This document shows positions 54,345 to 64,000 of a stretch of 64,000 nt of DNA, in pieces. The DNA comes from Centrapalus pauciflorus. Taxonomy: Eukaryota > Streptophyta > Magnoliopsida > Asterales > Asteraceae. The position numbers were made by a program, and so were the translations under genes. Position 1 is the first letter of the stretch. Every line of letters begins with the position of its first letter. The notes beneath the pieces were generated by a model. That model ran no database searches, was not told the DNA's origin, and saw only the letters and a list, made by a program, of their open reading frames with translations. Where the stretch lies: assembly GCA_020465985.1 (NCBI GenBank), contig JAANYP010000379.1, forward strand, positions 18,916 through 82,915. Reading direction: 5' to 3'.

Positions 54345-56109
54345 TGTAACATCCTCGAATTCAAGTACTGTAATTTAAGATTTATTTAGACAATTAATTT
54401 ATAATTAAGTTGAATTATGCGTAATGATTATGTGTTTGGGATATTTAAAAGTTTGTTGTTATTTTAAGGAAATTGAGAACTCTGAATTATTATTATGGAG
54501 TATTATGAATTATAAAAGTTAGTGATGATAAAACTAAGAATAAACCAGTACTTTATGGAACTATCATTTCTTGCATGAATAAAGCTAGTTTTGCTTGAGT
54601 TTTTGCTAGAATATGATAGAGTTGTGAAATAGAATCGAAACTAGGCTTAATACATGACATATCTGTGATTTTAGGCTTAGAAATGCATGTTTTAAAGCTG
54701 TAAATATGAACAAATTCGAGAATACCAAGAACAAAGTCGAAATACAAGAACAAACTCGGTTTTTGTACTAAATTCGAGTGTATATATTCGAATTTAGCCC
54801 CTAAATTCGAGATAGGGTTCGAATTTAGCCCCTAAATTCGAATGGGGTTCGAATTTAGCCCCTAAATTCGAATGGGGTTCGAATTTAACAGGAACTCGGC
54901 GAGTTCCTTGCATCTACTCGGCGAGTTCTAGCAGTTTTTGGGAAATTCGAATGGGTTTAAAGGAACCGAATTTATGGACTAATAACCACGCTTTTGGGAT
55001 GTCTTTTGTACTATAGTAAGGCAAATAAAGGAGGGTTAATTGGGAATAAGAACTCATCAAATGATGTGATTTAAACGTATGATTCGGGTATGGTCCGAAG
55101 TTGAATTTGAATTTACCTTGGATCCGAAATGGGGATCAAATGTTGAAAAATTTATAAATTTAAGGTTGTATCGAAATCAAACGGTGATTGACACAATATG
55201 TTGTTAAAACTGACTTACAGGTCCCTTGTGGTGTTGTTTAACCCACAGTGGGGTATTTTGTGATCCGGTTGAAAGCCCAAGGAGAAGTAACATTTGGATA
55301 AAGTTAATAACGCACCCACTGTGACTACCTTTGATTTTAACATGTCTGCATCTGCTTTATGTTTGCTTTGCCTTCTGAGGCATGTTGTTTCACTTTCGTT
55401 TGGCACTCTATTAACTTTCTTATATGTTGATGCACATTCATACTTGTTGCATGTCCGTTTCTTAGTTGTGCATCTTATTGATGGACCTATGGGTCGCATC
55501 TGTACTCCGATGTTACTGTGCTATATGACCAAGAGCTGACACCTCTGTGGTCAGGATAGACAGTAGGTCATCCCCGATGTTATGTCTGCCTCAGATGGTT
55601 GGTTTTTCTTATGCCGAGCGTCATCTCGAAGGAGTTGCGGCTCGGGTTTGCGTACTTTGTGTACGTGTGGAGTATACGGTATGCGTTACCGGTGTTACTC
55701 CTGGGGGCATCATAAAGATTTGTGGAATGTGTAAAATCATTGGTATTCACTAAGCAATTCGCTTGCCCCTTCAGTTGTTATATTTTTATAGGAAAAAGGG
55801 AAATCCGCTGCTGGACCATCTAGCTAGGACATCAGCCGAAGTGATTTGAAGTATCTACTGTTTATCTTGGTAACAAAATTATGGAATGTTGTTGAAATAA
55901 ATTTGGGGATGATGTAATGCTTTTGAGATTGTAGACTTAGAATTGTAACCTAGGTAGCACCGTAGGGTGTTGGGCACAAGTTTGTATTATTTTATTTCGT
56001 ATTTTATGCTTCCGCACTTAAATTAAGTTATCAGATCATTATATAACTGTTTGATGGTGATTAATCCTGGTGAATGGTAAATGGTGGTTAATGTGGCAAG
56101 GGTGTCACA
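54345..56109 (+). repeat. 3' LTR of element F (281-bp internal deletion)
   Basis: Same ends as 48380-50398 but 1765 bp: the stretch equivalent to 48597-48877, holding the TATA-like box and CT-rich start region, is missing. One extra copy of the roughly 30-bp unit lies near 54835-54875. Followed by ACAAT (56110-56114). Confidence 0.9.
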
Positions 56110-56114
56110 ACAAT

Positions 56115-59100
56115 CACCCTCCTCGTCTCTCAAATTATACCAAAGAAAACCCATCGCCAAAACGAAATCAACCACCAAAACAGCCCAAACCAGCCTCTCT
56201 GTTCCCTCTCAACAGGGTTCAGTTGAAACAGAAGCAACCCCTGCTGCCTCTCCTATTTTGGGAGAAGGTTCAGCACAATTGGAGCCTGCTTCACTCCACC
56301 CTGTGTCAATCCCCAGTCAGCCTAGACCCTCTGGTTCATCCCAACAGGAACCAGTTGTACATATGGAGACAGCCACATCAAATATTCCAGCCTCCCAACA
56401 GGCTGAGAATATTGAAAGACAAGAGTTCTCTCCACTCCATACTATGTCCACACTGTCCCCACCTCATACTTCCCTACACCCCGAGTCTGCACGAGGTGCC
56501 CACACTGCTGGCTTAGACCAAATAGCTGCTCAGCTTCAAACTTCTGTTCCTCATGATGCAGCTGTTCTACACCAATCACCAGCTGAAGGACCAACCACTC
56601 AAGTTGATGAACCTCAGGGAATAGAACTTCCCCTTGGTGAGGCTACTCCCATATTGCAAACTCCATCAGCAGCTTTCACCACTGCTGATGTTGAAATGCA
56701 AATCCCATCTCCCAATGATGAGGTACCTTTAAACCCAGGTACTGCAGAGGGAACCATCACTGGCCTTAATGAAGGTGCTGCAAAACAAGCAGTGTCTGAA
56801 AGGCTAACATCCTCTACCCACTCTCCTGATCATGCAGCTACAGCCACTGCTGAAGGACCATTGATCCCTCCAAGCTGGGCACAAATTACTTTTGCCCAGG
56901 CTATGGAGCTTCTTTCTAAAATACCCTCTCCTTCTACATCACATCCCCATACACCAGCCTCATCCTCTTCATCTCCATCTACTCACTCCAAACAATCCAC
57001 CCATACACCTCCATCCCCTAAAGACCTGCCTTTGAAGGATCAGCTTTCCTTGCTGACCAACAAAGTTGGATCTTTAGAAACTTCAATGTTTTTACTACCC
57101 TCTCTCATTTCAGACTCTGTGTCTGAATAGCTTAAAGGATTCTTTGATGTGTTCAAGAATTTCTTTTCATCCACTCCTCAAACTGACACCTCCTCTCAGA
57201 TGCTTGCACTCACTGCACAGCTGCAAAGTGTTTCTACTTCCCTCTCCTTAATTCTTTCCCACCAACAGGACTCTGTGTCCTCTATGACAGCCATTTCCCA
57301 ACAACTGTCCACTCTCCTCACTACTTGCAATACTACACTTCCTACCACCTTGGCCAGCCAAAACACTCTCATTTTTTCTCTATCAAATTCTGTGTCAGCA
57401 AACCTTGCTGATGTGCAGGATTCTCTTGAGTTACATCTTGCACAGCTTCAAAGTTTGCTATTCACAGCTTCTGATAGAGAAAATATTCTTAAGCTGACCT
57501 CTCTTGCTGATTCTCAATCCCCTTCTCTTCAAACCTGTCTTTCCCAAGATGCAGAGGTGAAGGATAACCTGGCTTTCTTAGTGCATAGCCTGGTTGGTTC
57601 CAAGCCTGCTGCCAAAACTGCTCCAAAGCCTGTTGAATTTGTTTCTTTAGGCAGACCAATTGTTGAAGGTACTGGTCCATCTCCTTCAAAGGGAGAGAAG
57701 TTGTCTACCTCTAAGACTAAGTCTAAGGGGGAGAAAACCTCTTCTCCTAAGGAGACATCTGCTCCTACTGGTCAAACAGCAGGTGCATCTGGAACAGGTA
57801 CTGGTCCAGCTGAGGGTGCTTTCCATCTACATGAAGCTGCTCAGCCTACTCAGGCTGAATCTCCAAACCCTGCACAGTCTAAGGGGTAGGAATTCATTTC
57901 TGAGGACAGGCCAAGCAGCAGAAGGAGGCACCTCATACTGGAGGAAGTAGAAGAAGAAGAAGAAGAAGACATTCCTAAAGCTGTTACTACTACAACAGCT
58001 AAAGGAAAAGAAAAAGCAGTGGTTGATCCTGACCACCAGAAAGAAGCTGAGCTAAAATTTGACAAAGCCAAGGCCAAAGAAATGGGTGTTCCTCTTGAAA
58101 AATACTATGAGCTCAGAGATGAACAGCTCAAAGCCCTGGACATTCTTAGAAAAGAATAAGAATCTGCCAAAGCTGCCATATCTCTTGCATTCAAAGAGGC
58201 AAGCAAAACCAAAATGCCTTCTTTAGATGTATAGAGAAAACAACTGGAAGCTGCTAGAGAATCAGCTGGTGAGAAGGGTAGTGTACAGGAAAAGGGTGCT
58301 CTGGTCTCTGTGACCTAACCAAAGCAAGCATCCTCTGCAAGGGCCCAGTTGCACTTTGACAACCTGGCAAGGAAGAAGTTTCATGATGTTGCTGATAGAA
58401 GACTTGCCAAGGAATCTATCGTCAAATCTGTCCCCATTTCAAGAAAAGGCAAACACTGGAAGCTGCAAATAACCAGAATGGGTGCTACAGGCCCTGAACT
58501 GGAATCTTATGACTACACTAATGTTGCCCAAATGGGGTACAGGGAATGGGTTGAGCTGGCAGTTGCCCTGAGCCAGTCTAAGTCAGAAACGGCTAAGACT
58601 GTCAGGGCATATGTTAAGAAGCTGATGGAGAGAGTGAAGGATCTTGGCCTGATCTTAAAAGAAGTAAGAGAGGGTGTCTCTGTGACATACCCCAAAATAA
58701 AGGCCAGGAGAAGAAGAAAGGATTTTGAGCTAGAGGAACTCCTCATCTTAATTGAACAGGGTGATTATGCTGTTGAGATGAAAGGAATTAAATACAGCCT
58801 GCCCAGTGGAGTTGAGTTTGAAGAAGGTAAAATTATTGAAGGACCTGAGTTAGGGGCATTTTTTTGTAGATCCATTATCACAGAAAAAGTGCTTTCAAAG
58901 AGCATCAGATCTCTACAAAGTAGATCTGAGATAGCTTGCAGCCTTCAGACTTGCAACTTCATTTAGGCAATCAAGCAGGTGGAGAGCAGCCATCTGGGAC
59001 AAGCTCAGAGGTTTTTATGAGAGAGGTGAACTTCAAGATCCCAAGTTTATGATCCTCAGAGTTGAAATCCAAGATCTGGAGGAAATAAGGGATGAACTTG

Positions 59101-59135
59101 AAAAAATGTTTGAAGGACCACCACCACTGGAGTGA
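56115..59135 (+). pseudogene. ORF3 of element C, second part
   Basis: Resumes in frame after F. Pro/Ser/Thr-rich, low-complexity region (56115-57130), stop TAG 57128, Ser/Thr/Gln-rich region (57149-57889), stop TAG 57887, then an acidic and Lys-rich helical region with stops near 58157, 58232 and 58316, all of the CAA/CAG to TAA/TAG type. C-terminal domain 58349-58966: 'GKHWKLQITRMGATGPE', 'DYTNVAQMGYREWVELA' and 'KKLMERVKDLGLILKEV'. A frameshift near 58890 carries the end in another frame to a TGA at 59133 (RGFYERGELQDPKFM, then a coiled segment). Two GGGGGAG boxes lie in the whole gene (48238, 57727). Confidence 0.72.
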
Positions 59136-59465
59136 AGTCCATCTACCATCTGGGTAGGTGAAGAATGGAAGCTGTCCACCTGTTGGACAGGCTTGCCGTT
59201 ATCTGCTCCCAAGATCAACAGTCCAAAGTGTTGAACTTTTTGTTTGTACATTAGTTGTGCTTTGCTTATTTACATTAGTTGTAATATACATTAGTAGATT
59301 AGTCGTACTCTTGTAAAAACATGTGTTGTTTTCTGTAATCAAAATCAGTATATATATAAACTAATCTTTTACTTTACTTAAATGTTGTAATTTCTTTTCG
59401 GCAAGATGTATTGTAAAAATGTATAGTGATTATTGAGTAAATCAGCTTAGACTGATTATTACAAA
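59136..59465 (+). other. 3' untranslated region of element C
   Basis: T-rich, non-coding, between the end of ORF3 and the polypurine tract. Contains AT-rich stretches (59330-59370) that could carry polyadenylation signals; none is assigned. Confidence 0.5.
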
Positions 59466-59476
59466 TAGGGGGAAAT
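59466..59476 (+). other. 3' polypurine tract of element C
   Basis: ATAGGGGGAAAT-type purine run ending at the 3' LTR start (59477). Confidence 0.8.
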
Positions 59477-60527
59477 TGTTAGGCACAAAAAGGCCTCAGT
59501 CAAACCTGCTGAACATCTGAGGGGGAGATTTTTAATCAAACCTGTTGATGCACTTGAAGGTTGAATTTAAGGCCTGTTATATGCCTTAATTGAAACCTGA
59601 AAGTGATTTGCAATATCAGCCTAAAGCTTTTTACCATGTTGCATTCGTTGCAACAAAGGCAGTTTGTCCAAGCTGTTCAGTCTGCTGAACAGGCTAGACA
59701 CAAACTGTCTACGCTGCTCTATTCTGTTGAGCAGCTTGGACAGTTTTTCAAGTGTTCTGTTCTTTGTGAACAGATGTTGTTCTTTGTGAACAGGTTAAAC
59801 ACTTCATTGGAATATGTTTCCAAGTCCTCATGTATTGTTTTTGGCTACAAGATCAGTTTACAAGTCGAAGACAAAGTGGAAAACAGAACTGCACAGCCTG
59901 CCCACGCTGTTCTGTTACATGAAGACAAACAGATATTTGAAAAGGGTGAAAGACCTTTTCCTATATCAAAATGGCATTAGCGAAAGAAGAAAGATGCGAA
60001 GTTGACATTCCTCTTTTGGTTAAAGCCTTATGCAACAGTGACAAAAAGGAAAAGACAAAGATTCAGCCATGTGAAGACAAAGATACTTTATCAGAACATG
60101 CAGAAATGTGTTTTGTCCTTTTGGAACAACTCTCCACTAAGGATTATGAGATATCAAGAGTGTGAAATCAGAATGTGCATTGAAGTGTGTTATTCCATGC
60201 ATGCACGTCTGCTTATATAAAACAGTAGAGTGTGTTTAAGTTGTTCTTGTATAAGCTATCCATCTGAGTCTTGTTAAAACAGTGAGTGCATCAAAGTGAG
60301 TGTAGTCATTGTGTCTAGTCTGAGTGTGTCTTAGATAGTTTAACAACTGTTGTATCTGTCATCTCAGCTTGAACCCTTCCGCATTCAAGCTTGTTTGTAA
60401 TTAACACTTGTTAATAATATACACAAACATTGAGAAAAAGATTGTTAAGTTTTAAATAGCTGTATTCCCCCCCCCCCCCCCTCTACAACTTAGAACTATA
60501 CACTTGGGAAACCTTTTGGGACCTACA
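59477..60527 (+). repeat. 3' LTR of element C (TATA box deleted)
   Basis: 1051 bp, same ends as 40222-41330. The stretch equivalent to 40883-40946 is missing (CTCCACT joined to AAGGATTATG), which removes TATAAAA. The C run is longer (about 14 near 60467-60480). Confidence 0.9.
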
Positions 60528-60871
60528 CTTTGAAATTCTGCAAAAGTCTGATAATTAATCGAATTAACCCTTAATTATAACACCTAGTTCGAATTTGTCT
60601 AGGACAAGTTCGAACTTGGCCCAAGGCCTTTCGAACTTGTCCTCTAACAAATTCGAATCTCAGCCTTCAAACTTATGTTTGAACTTATGTTTGAACTTAT
60701 TGTAATACATTACACCAAGTTCAAACATATATACAATTAATATCAAACATATATAAACAAACATATAACATACATATAACAAATACTTGTTAATGTATAA
60801 TAATAGTCAAATTGTCTTTTACAAAATATGTCTATACTTAGACTGCTATCGTCACCCAGGGTGCACTAACA
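60528..60871 (-). repeat. 5' LTR of element B, second part
   Basis: Starts with the target site copy CTTTG (60528-60532) and continues the LTR of B to its TGTTAGTGC end (minus strand) at 60871. It has about three copies of the 12-bp GAACTTATGTTT unit, against about five in the 3' LTR. Confidence 0.9.
60572..60579 (-). promoter_or_regulatory. Candidate TATA box of element B's 5' LTR
   Basis: TATAATTA on the minus strand, shared with the LTR of D (61277-61284). C inserted about 45 bp downstream, near the expected start site, so any transcript from here would run into C antisense. Confidence 0.5.
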
Positions 60872-60881
60872 CCAGAACTGT
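60872..60881 (-). other. Ten-base remnant of fragment E between B and D
   Basis: CCAGA is B's right target site copy; ACTGT follows and would be the left target site copy of D. On the minus strand the ten bases match the 'QFW' codons of ORF3 in A, which places them as a continuation of fragment E. Confidence 0.65.
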
Positions 60882-61541
60882 TGTTGGTACACCCTGTGTG
60901 ACGATAGCAGTCTAATCGATTTGCATTATGGTTTAAGTAATATTCTGAGTATTAACAAGTATTTTGATATATATGTTTAATATGTGTTTGTCTGTTATTG
61001 ATTGTGTGTTTGAACTTGATGTAACGTATTACAAGAAGTTCAAACATAAAGATCAAAGATTAACTCAAGCATAAGTTAAAACATAAGTTTCATCACTTAA
61101 GTGTTTAAGAGTATTGGCTAGATTCGAATAGCTAAAAGGATACATTCGAATCTGTGATAGATTCGAATGAGTCCTTAGATTCGAATGGGCTAGATTCGAG
61201 TCTGTCAACATGGACAGATTCGAATGGGCCTTAGGCCAGATTCGAGGTTGGCCCACAACAAACTCGAATCAGGGTCTATAATTAGGGATAGACTCGAATG
61301 TTTAGAGGACCTTTGGCAGAATTCGTGAGGAATCAAGCAAGAGGCGATCTCGAGTTTATCAGCTAGGTGAGTCCCGTCTCGGAGAGAATTAGCACGTAGG
61401 ATCGTCCGTGTGTCGTTCGTTCAGCGTCTAATAGTCTCCGTGTTTCCGTTGGTTGAGAGTTGTCCGTCTAACCGTCAACGAGGATTCCGCACTCGTTCAC
61501 GGATCCGCGTCTAGATAGATCTTGCAGTGGTAGACCTTACA
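60882..61541 (+). repeat. 5' LTR of element D
   Basis: 660 bp, TG...CA. Contains at least nine TTCGAAT/CTCGAAT motifs (61110-61310), a TATAATTA box (61277-61284) and a perfect splice donor CTAG|GTGAGT (61377) about 95 bp after it. Partner LTR not in window; identified by ends, primer site and similarity to the LTR of B. Confidence 0.82.
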
Positions 61542-61543
61542 AG

Positions 61544-61556
61544 TGGTATCAGAGCC
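61544..61556 (+). other. Primer binding site (tRNA-iMet) of element D
   Basis: TGGTATCAGAGCC two bases after the LTR. Confidence 0.92.
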
Positions 61557-61779
61557 AGCGGAGTGTTCTTGGTGTTCTTCGTGTTCATCAGATACATTCT
61601 AGGTTTCTTGACGCTAGTTGGACGGTTTTGCTCTCAAAAACGTGTTTTTTGAGCTTAGCAAATTCATATTCGGGAAACACTTTGTCGTTTTTCACGTTTT
61701 TGGTCGAAATCATTATTTTTCGTTTGAAAAATAGTGATTTAATCCGTAAAACGTCAAAAAAATCAAGTGTTAGCCGTTT

Positions 61780-62240
61780 TTCGAGTTTGCGGCGCTCGAA
61801 TCTATAGGGGTAATTAGGGTTTCTCTCTAGTCTCGAGTCTAACCAAAATACGCTCCTTTCGAGTCAATTTCAGTGAGTTTCGAGTCTACATTGTTTCGAA
61901 TCTGTTGCTTCATTCGAATAGGATCTCGAGTCTAGTTTAGTGTCGAGTTTATTTCGAATCTAGTATTATTTCGATTCTGTGCTTCGAATCTGCTGTCATT
62001 CGACTCTGCTGTGCCTTCGATTCTAAGGGTCTTCGAATCTAAGGAGTCCTTCGAATCTGACATAACTTCGAATCTAAGGGTTGTTCGAATCTGACATAAT
62101 TTCGAATCTAATTGACTTTTAAGACTTAATCGAATTTAATTTCAAAAGATTTAATATTAATTAGTTTCGAATATATTTAGATTCGAATAAGTTAATCTAA
62201 GTCAGTTTAGAATTAAATTAAATTAAAGTTAAAACTCAAT
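61780..62240 (+). repeat. TTCGAATC motif array in the gag leader of D
   Basis: Roughly twenty TTCGAATCT / ATTCGAAT / CTCGAGTCT units, many followed by AAGG or TGA. It is the same motif class as in B and lies in the same place (leader before gag). Confidence 0.8.
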
Positions 62241-62254
62241 TTCTTTCAGAAAAG

Positions 62255-63246
62255 ATGTCAAACACCTTCAGAAATTCCTTGAGATGGATCACGAAGTTGG
62301 GAAGGGCAAATGCACCGCCAAAGCTGATGAAAGTTGAGGACCTATTACTGGTGGAAGGACAGATTTACGGATTTTGTACGATTCAACGTATGCGCATGTG
62401 GGTGTGGCATAGATGACGGGTACATTCCACAGTATCTGAGGTTTGAAGGCCGTTCAAAAGGTCTTGTCATATCAGATGATGAAAGAGGATGACAAGAAAC
62501 TATTTGAAGCTGAAAACAAAGCTTTCTCCATAATCCGTATGGCTTTACCTCAAGATATTTTACACACATTTCGGACTCCAAGGACGTCGAAGGAACTTTG
62601 GGAGTCTCTCCAGAAAAGGTGTGAAGGTAATCCTCGGGTGCGTAGAAAGCGTACAGAGCTGTTGACCCAACAGTTTGCGATTTTCAAGGCTCTTAAGGAT
62701 GAACAGTTAGATGATATTATCACAAGGTTCTATCATCTGATAACAGAGCTTGAAAGTCATGGCATTGAGTACTCGGACACTGACAAGAACAACAAGCTTC
62801 TTGATGCCCTACCAGCCAAATGGGCTATGTACGTGGCCATGATTAAGCTTAATGAGGACAAGTATTATGCTCAATCACTTGATGACATCGTGGGAACGTT
62901 GAGGGCATATCACTTCGAGATGATTAAGGCTGAGACTGATTACGAGCAAGTCCAGAATCCGGCTATGTATTTTGGAAAGACATCTAAATCATCAGTGACA
63001 GCTGAACCAAAAAGTGCTGCAGCGTTTTTCACCGGAGAAACGTCATCGCCACCAGAGTCTGAAGACTCACTAAATCGCGCGTTCTTAGGGTTAGGAAGAT
63101 CGGAAGAACCGCAACCTCAAGTCCAACAGGCATCGACCAGTCAGAGCTATTCGAAGATGCCGATGAGCGCAAAGTCCGCAGAAGAACATTTGAATCTGCT
63201 TGCTTCCTTTGTGGCAGCTTATGGAAATTTGTTGTTCATGGACTGA
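62255..63246 (+). pseudogene. gag: gag of element D
   Basis: ATG at 62255 (MSNTFRNSLR), placed like the gag start of B and directly after a splice acceptor. The first 190 bp has two or three frameshifts relative to B's gag. From 62443 it is open to the TGA at 63244: 'LSYQMMKEDDKKLFEAENKAFSIIRMALPQ', 'KELWESLQKRCEG', 'DIITRFYHLITELES' and 'LLDALPAKWAMYV', ending 'SAEEHLNLLASFVAAYGN', all collinear with B. Confidence 0.85.
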
Positions 63247-64000
63247 TCCAATGATCCGGCGCCTTGTTTGGGGATGAAGAGGTCGATTCCGGTCGACCCA
63301 TGATGACTTATAGAGGAAATGGATCTTTAAATGGAACGGGCCAATGGGGGAACAACAAGCAGGGTTAGAAAAAGTCATTAAGAGAACTAGGGGGGAGGAG
63401 AGGCAATGAACAACAAAGGGAATAGATTTGATCATCTAAAGGCAAATGCTACAACTGTCAGGATTGGGACTTCCTTCGCCTAGGGGAGTTTCAAAAGAAG
63501 CCAGAAAGGTAGAGACGCATACCCAGGACAGAGTCACATCAAGGACAATAACACAAAAGCATACCTCAACAGAGACCTTCCTAGTTCTTCAGCTGGTCGA
63601 CCAATCTAGTCGGGTCTAATATTTCAATGTCACGTGTCTAGAAAGTACAGGCGAGATGCGTAACCGTATGACTGAAGTTTCAGAGCATCCTGAGTCAAAG
63701 TGACTAGAGGCTTTCTCATAGGCTGAGAGGTTAACTGAGAATGGTTGTGATTAAGATGGCAGACCACAAGGGAGAAATCAGTCCATAGTGGTTTAGGAGA
63801 AACGAATAGCAGACCGTGCTGGAGTTTGCTGCCTCAGATGCCAACCAGTGTGGGAGGACGGTATAACTCTAAGGTTGATTATCTTTTCTTATGTCTCTAA
63901 TGGAGGTGAATTTATATGCTGGCTTTATGGGTTACGTTCTAACGATAGGGATGTAGAATCTAGTCGGTTAGTACCTCATCAGAAACCAGAGCTTGCTAAA
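63247..64000 (+). pseudogene. Decayed zinc-knuckle and coiled-coil region of D's gag
   Basis: Only scraps align with B: a knuckle remnant (KCYNCQ near 63450) and 'SEHPESK' near 63690 (YDWSTHPESNARAF in B). Stops and indels are dense here in contrast to the clean gag before 63240. No open frame longer than a few dozen codons in the sense direction. Confidence 0.55.

Larger units (their letters stand above)
48380..56109 (+). mobile_element. Tekay-type Ty3/gypsy element F (TR-GAG-like), nested in C
   Basis: LTRs 48380-50398 and 54345-56109 (TGTAACATCC...GTGTCACA), flanked by ACAAT (48375-48379, 56110-56114). Primer site at 50404. Gag is nearly intact; pol is heavily decayed, but fragments of RT, integrase and a chromodomain can be recognised, which points to the Tekay chromovirus lineage. 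LTRs are about 97% identical where both exist, but the 3' LTR lacks 281 bp. It probably moved with proteins from a relative. Confidence 0.88.
40222..60527 (+). mobile_element. Sirevirus-like Ty1/copia element C (contains nested element F)
   Basis: LTRs 40222-41330 and 59477-60527 (TGTTAGGCAC...CCTACA), inserted in the 5' LTR of B with duplication CTCTG (40217-40221) and CTTTG (60528-60532; one mismatch, a C-to-T change). Order: primer site, intact gag, coiled-coil extension, integrase, RT, RNase H, ORF3 with its own TATA box, polypurine tract. Protease and the start of the pre-integrase domain are missing, and RT has a further deletion, so C is non-autonomous. Element F sits in ORF3. Without F, C is about 12.6 kb. 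Confidence 0.9.
27209..60871 (-). mobile_element. Sirevirus-like Ty1/copia element B (contains nested elements C and F)
   Basis: Minus-strand element flanked by the duplication CCAGA (27204-27208 and 60872-60876). Its 3' side has an extra partial LTR (27209-27632) joined to a complete LTR (27638-28218). Then come the polypurine tract, ORF3, spacer, pol, gag and primer site (39989-40001), and a 5' LTR that starts at 40004, is interrupted by C (40222-60527) and ends at 60871. Without the nested DNA it is about 13.4 kb. Complete LTRs are about 97% identical. Gag, pol and ORF3 all carry stops, nearly all of the C-to-T type. Confidence 0.88.
61377..62250 (+). other. Predicted leader intron of element D (LTR to gag)
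   Basis: Donor AGCTAG|GTGAGTCCC at 61376/61377 and acceptor TTTCTTTCAG (ending 62250), followed by AAAAG and the gag ATG at 62255. The intron (874 nt) would remove the primer site and the whole motif array, giving a short spliced gag mRNA next to full-length genomic RNA. Prediction from consensus only. Confidence 0.5.
60882..64000 (+). mobile_element. Sirevirus-like Ty1/copia element D (5' part only)
   Basis: 5' LTR 60882-61541, primer site 61544, leader with motif array, and gag; it runs off the window. LTR start (TGTTGGTACAC) and end (GACCTTACA), as well as gag, are related to those of B, so D is a sister family. Its right LTR and target site copy lie outside. Confidence 0.85.

Overview
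The window is plant nuclear DNA, most likely from a eudicot, and consists almost entirely of nested LTR retrotransposons. The signs are Sirevirus-type Ty1/copia and Tekay-type Ty3/gypsy elements, tRNA-iMet primer sites (TGGTATCAGAG), 5-bp target site duplications (TSDs), a CACTA-like terminus and plant-type intron signals. I see no intact host gene, rRNA, tRNA or CRISPR array.

Layout. 150-7854 (-): a gutted Tekay chromovirus with 1.97-kb, nearly identical LTRs (TSD ATATA). 7855-10104: non-coding. 10105-24373 (+): copia element A, 14.3 kb, TSD CTCTA, with leader, gag, coiled-coil extension, pol and a large third gene (ORF3). 24374-26162: non-coding, ending in a CACTA-like terminus. 26163-27208 plus about 60872-60881 (-): fragment E, an ORF3 piece of another copia element, split by later insertions. 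27209-60871 (-): copia element B (TSD CCAGA). 40222-60527 (+): copia element C, inserted in B's 5' LTR (TSD CTCTG/CTTTG). 48380-56109 (+): Tekay element F, inserted in C's ORF3 (TSD ACAAT). 60882-end (+): copia element D, head to head with B and 10 bp away. The stack E > B > C > F is four levels deep and is ordered by TSDs.

The copia elements follow a Sirevirus plan: gag with CCHC knuckle(s) and a coiled-coil extension, protease, DD35E integrase, reverse transcriptase and RNase H, a 0.7-2 kb spacer, then ORF3. ORF3 of A, B, C and E shares an N-terminal 'YALS ... QFW' region. ORF3 of A, B and C shares a short C-terminal motif. I see no signal peptide or membrane segment, so 'envelope-like' is only a positional name.

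The most interesting signal is that ORF3 looks like its own transcription unit. In A and B a TATA-like box and 5' exon precede an intron whose branch site and acceptor sit directly before the ORF3 ATG. In C a TATAAATA box lies 106 bp before the ATG. Each element also repeats its own short palindromic motif (CCGAATTCGG in A, TTCGAA in B and D) in the gag leader, and A and B repeat it in the ORF3 intron or promoter as well.

Every coding region except C's gag is broken. Most in-frame stops fit C-to-T changes at CAA, CAG or CGA codons, as expected for methylated, silenced DNA. Several frameshifts sit in homopolymer runs and could be sequencing errors.
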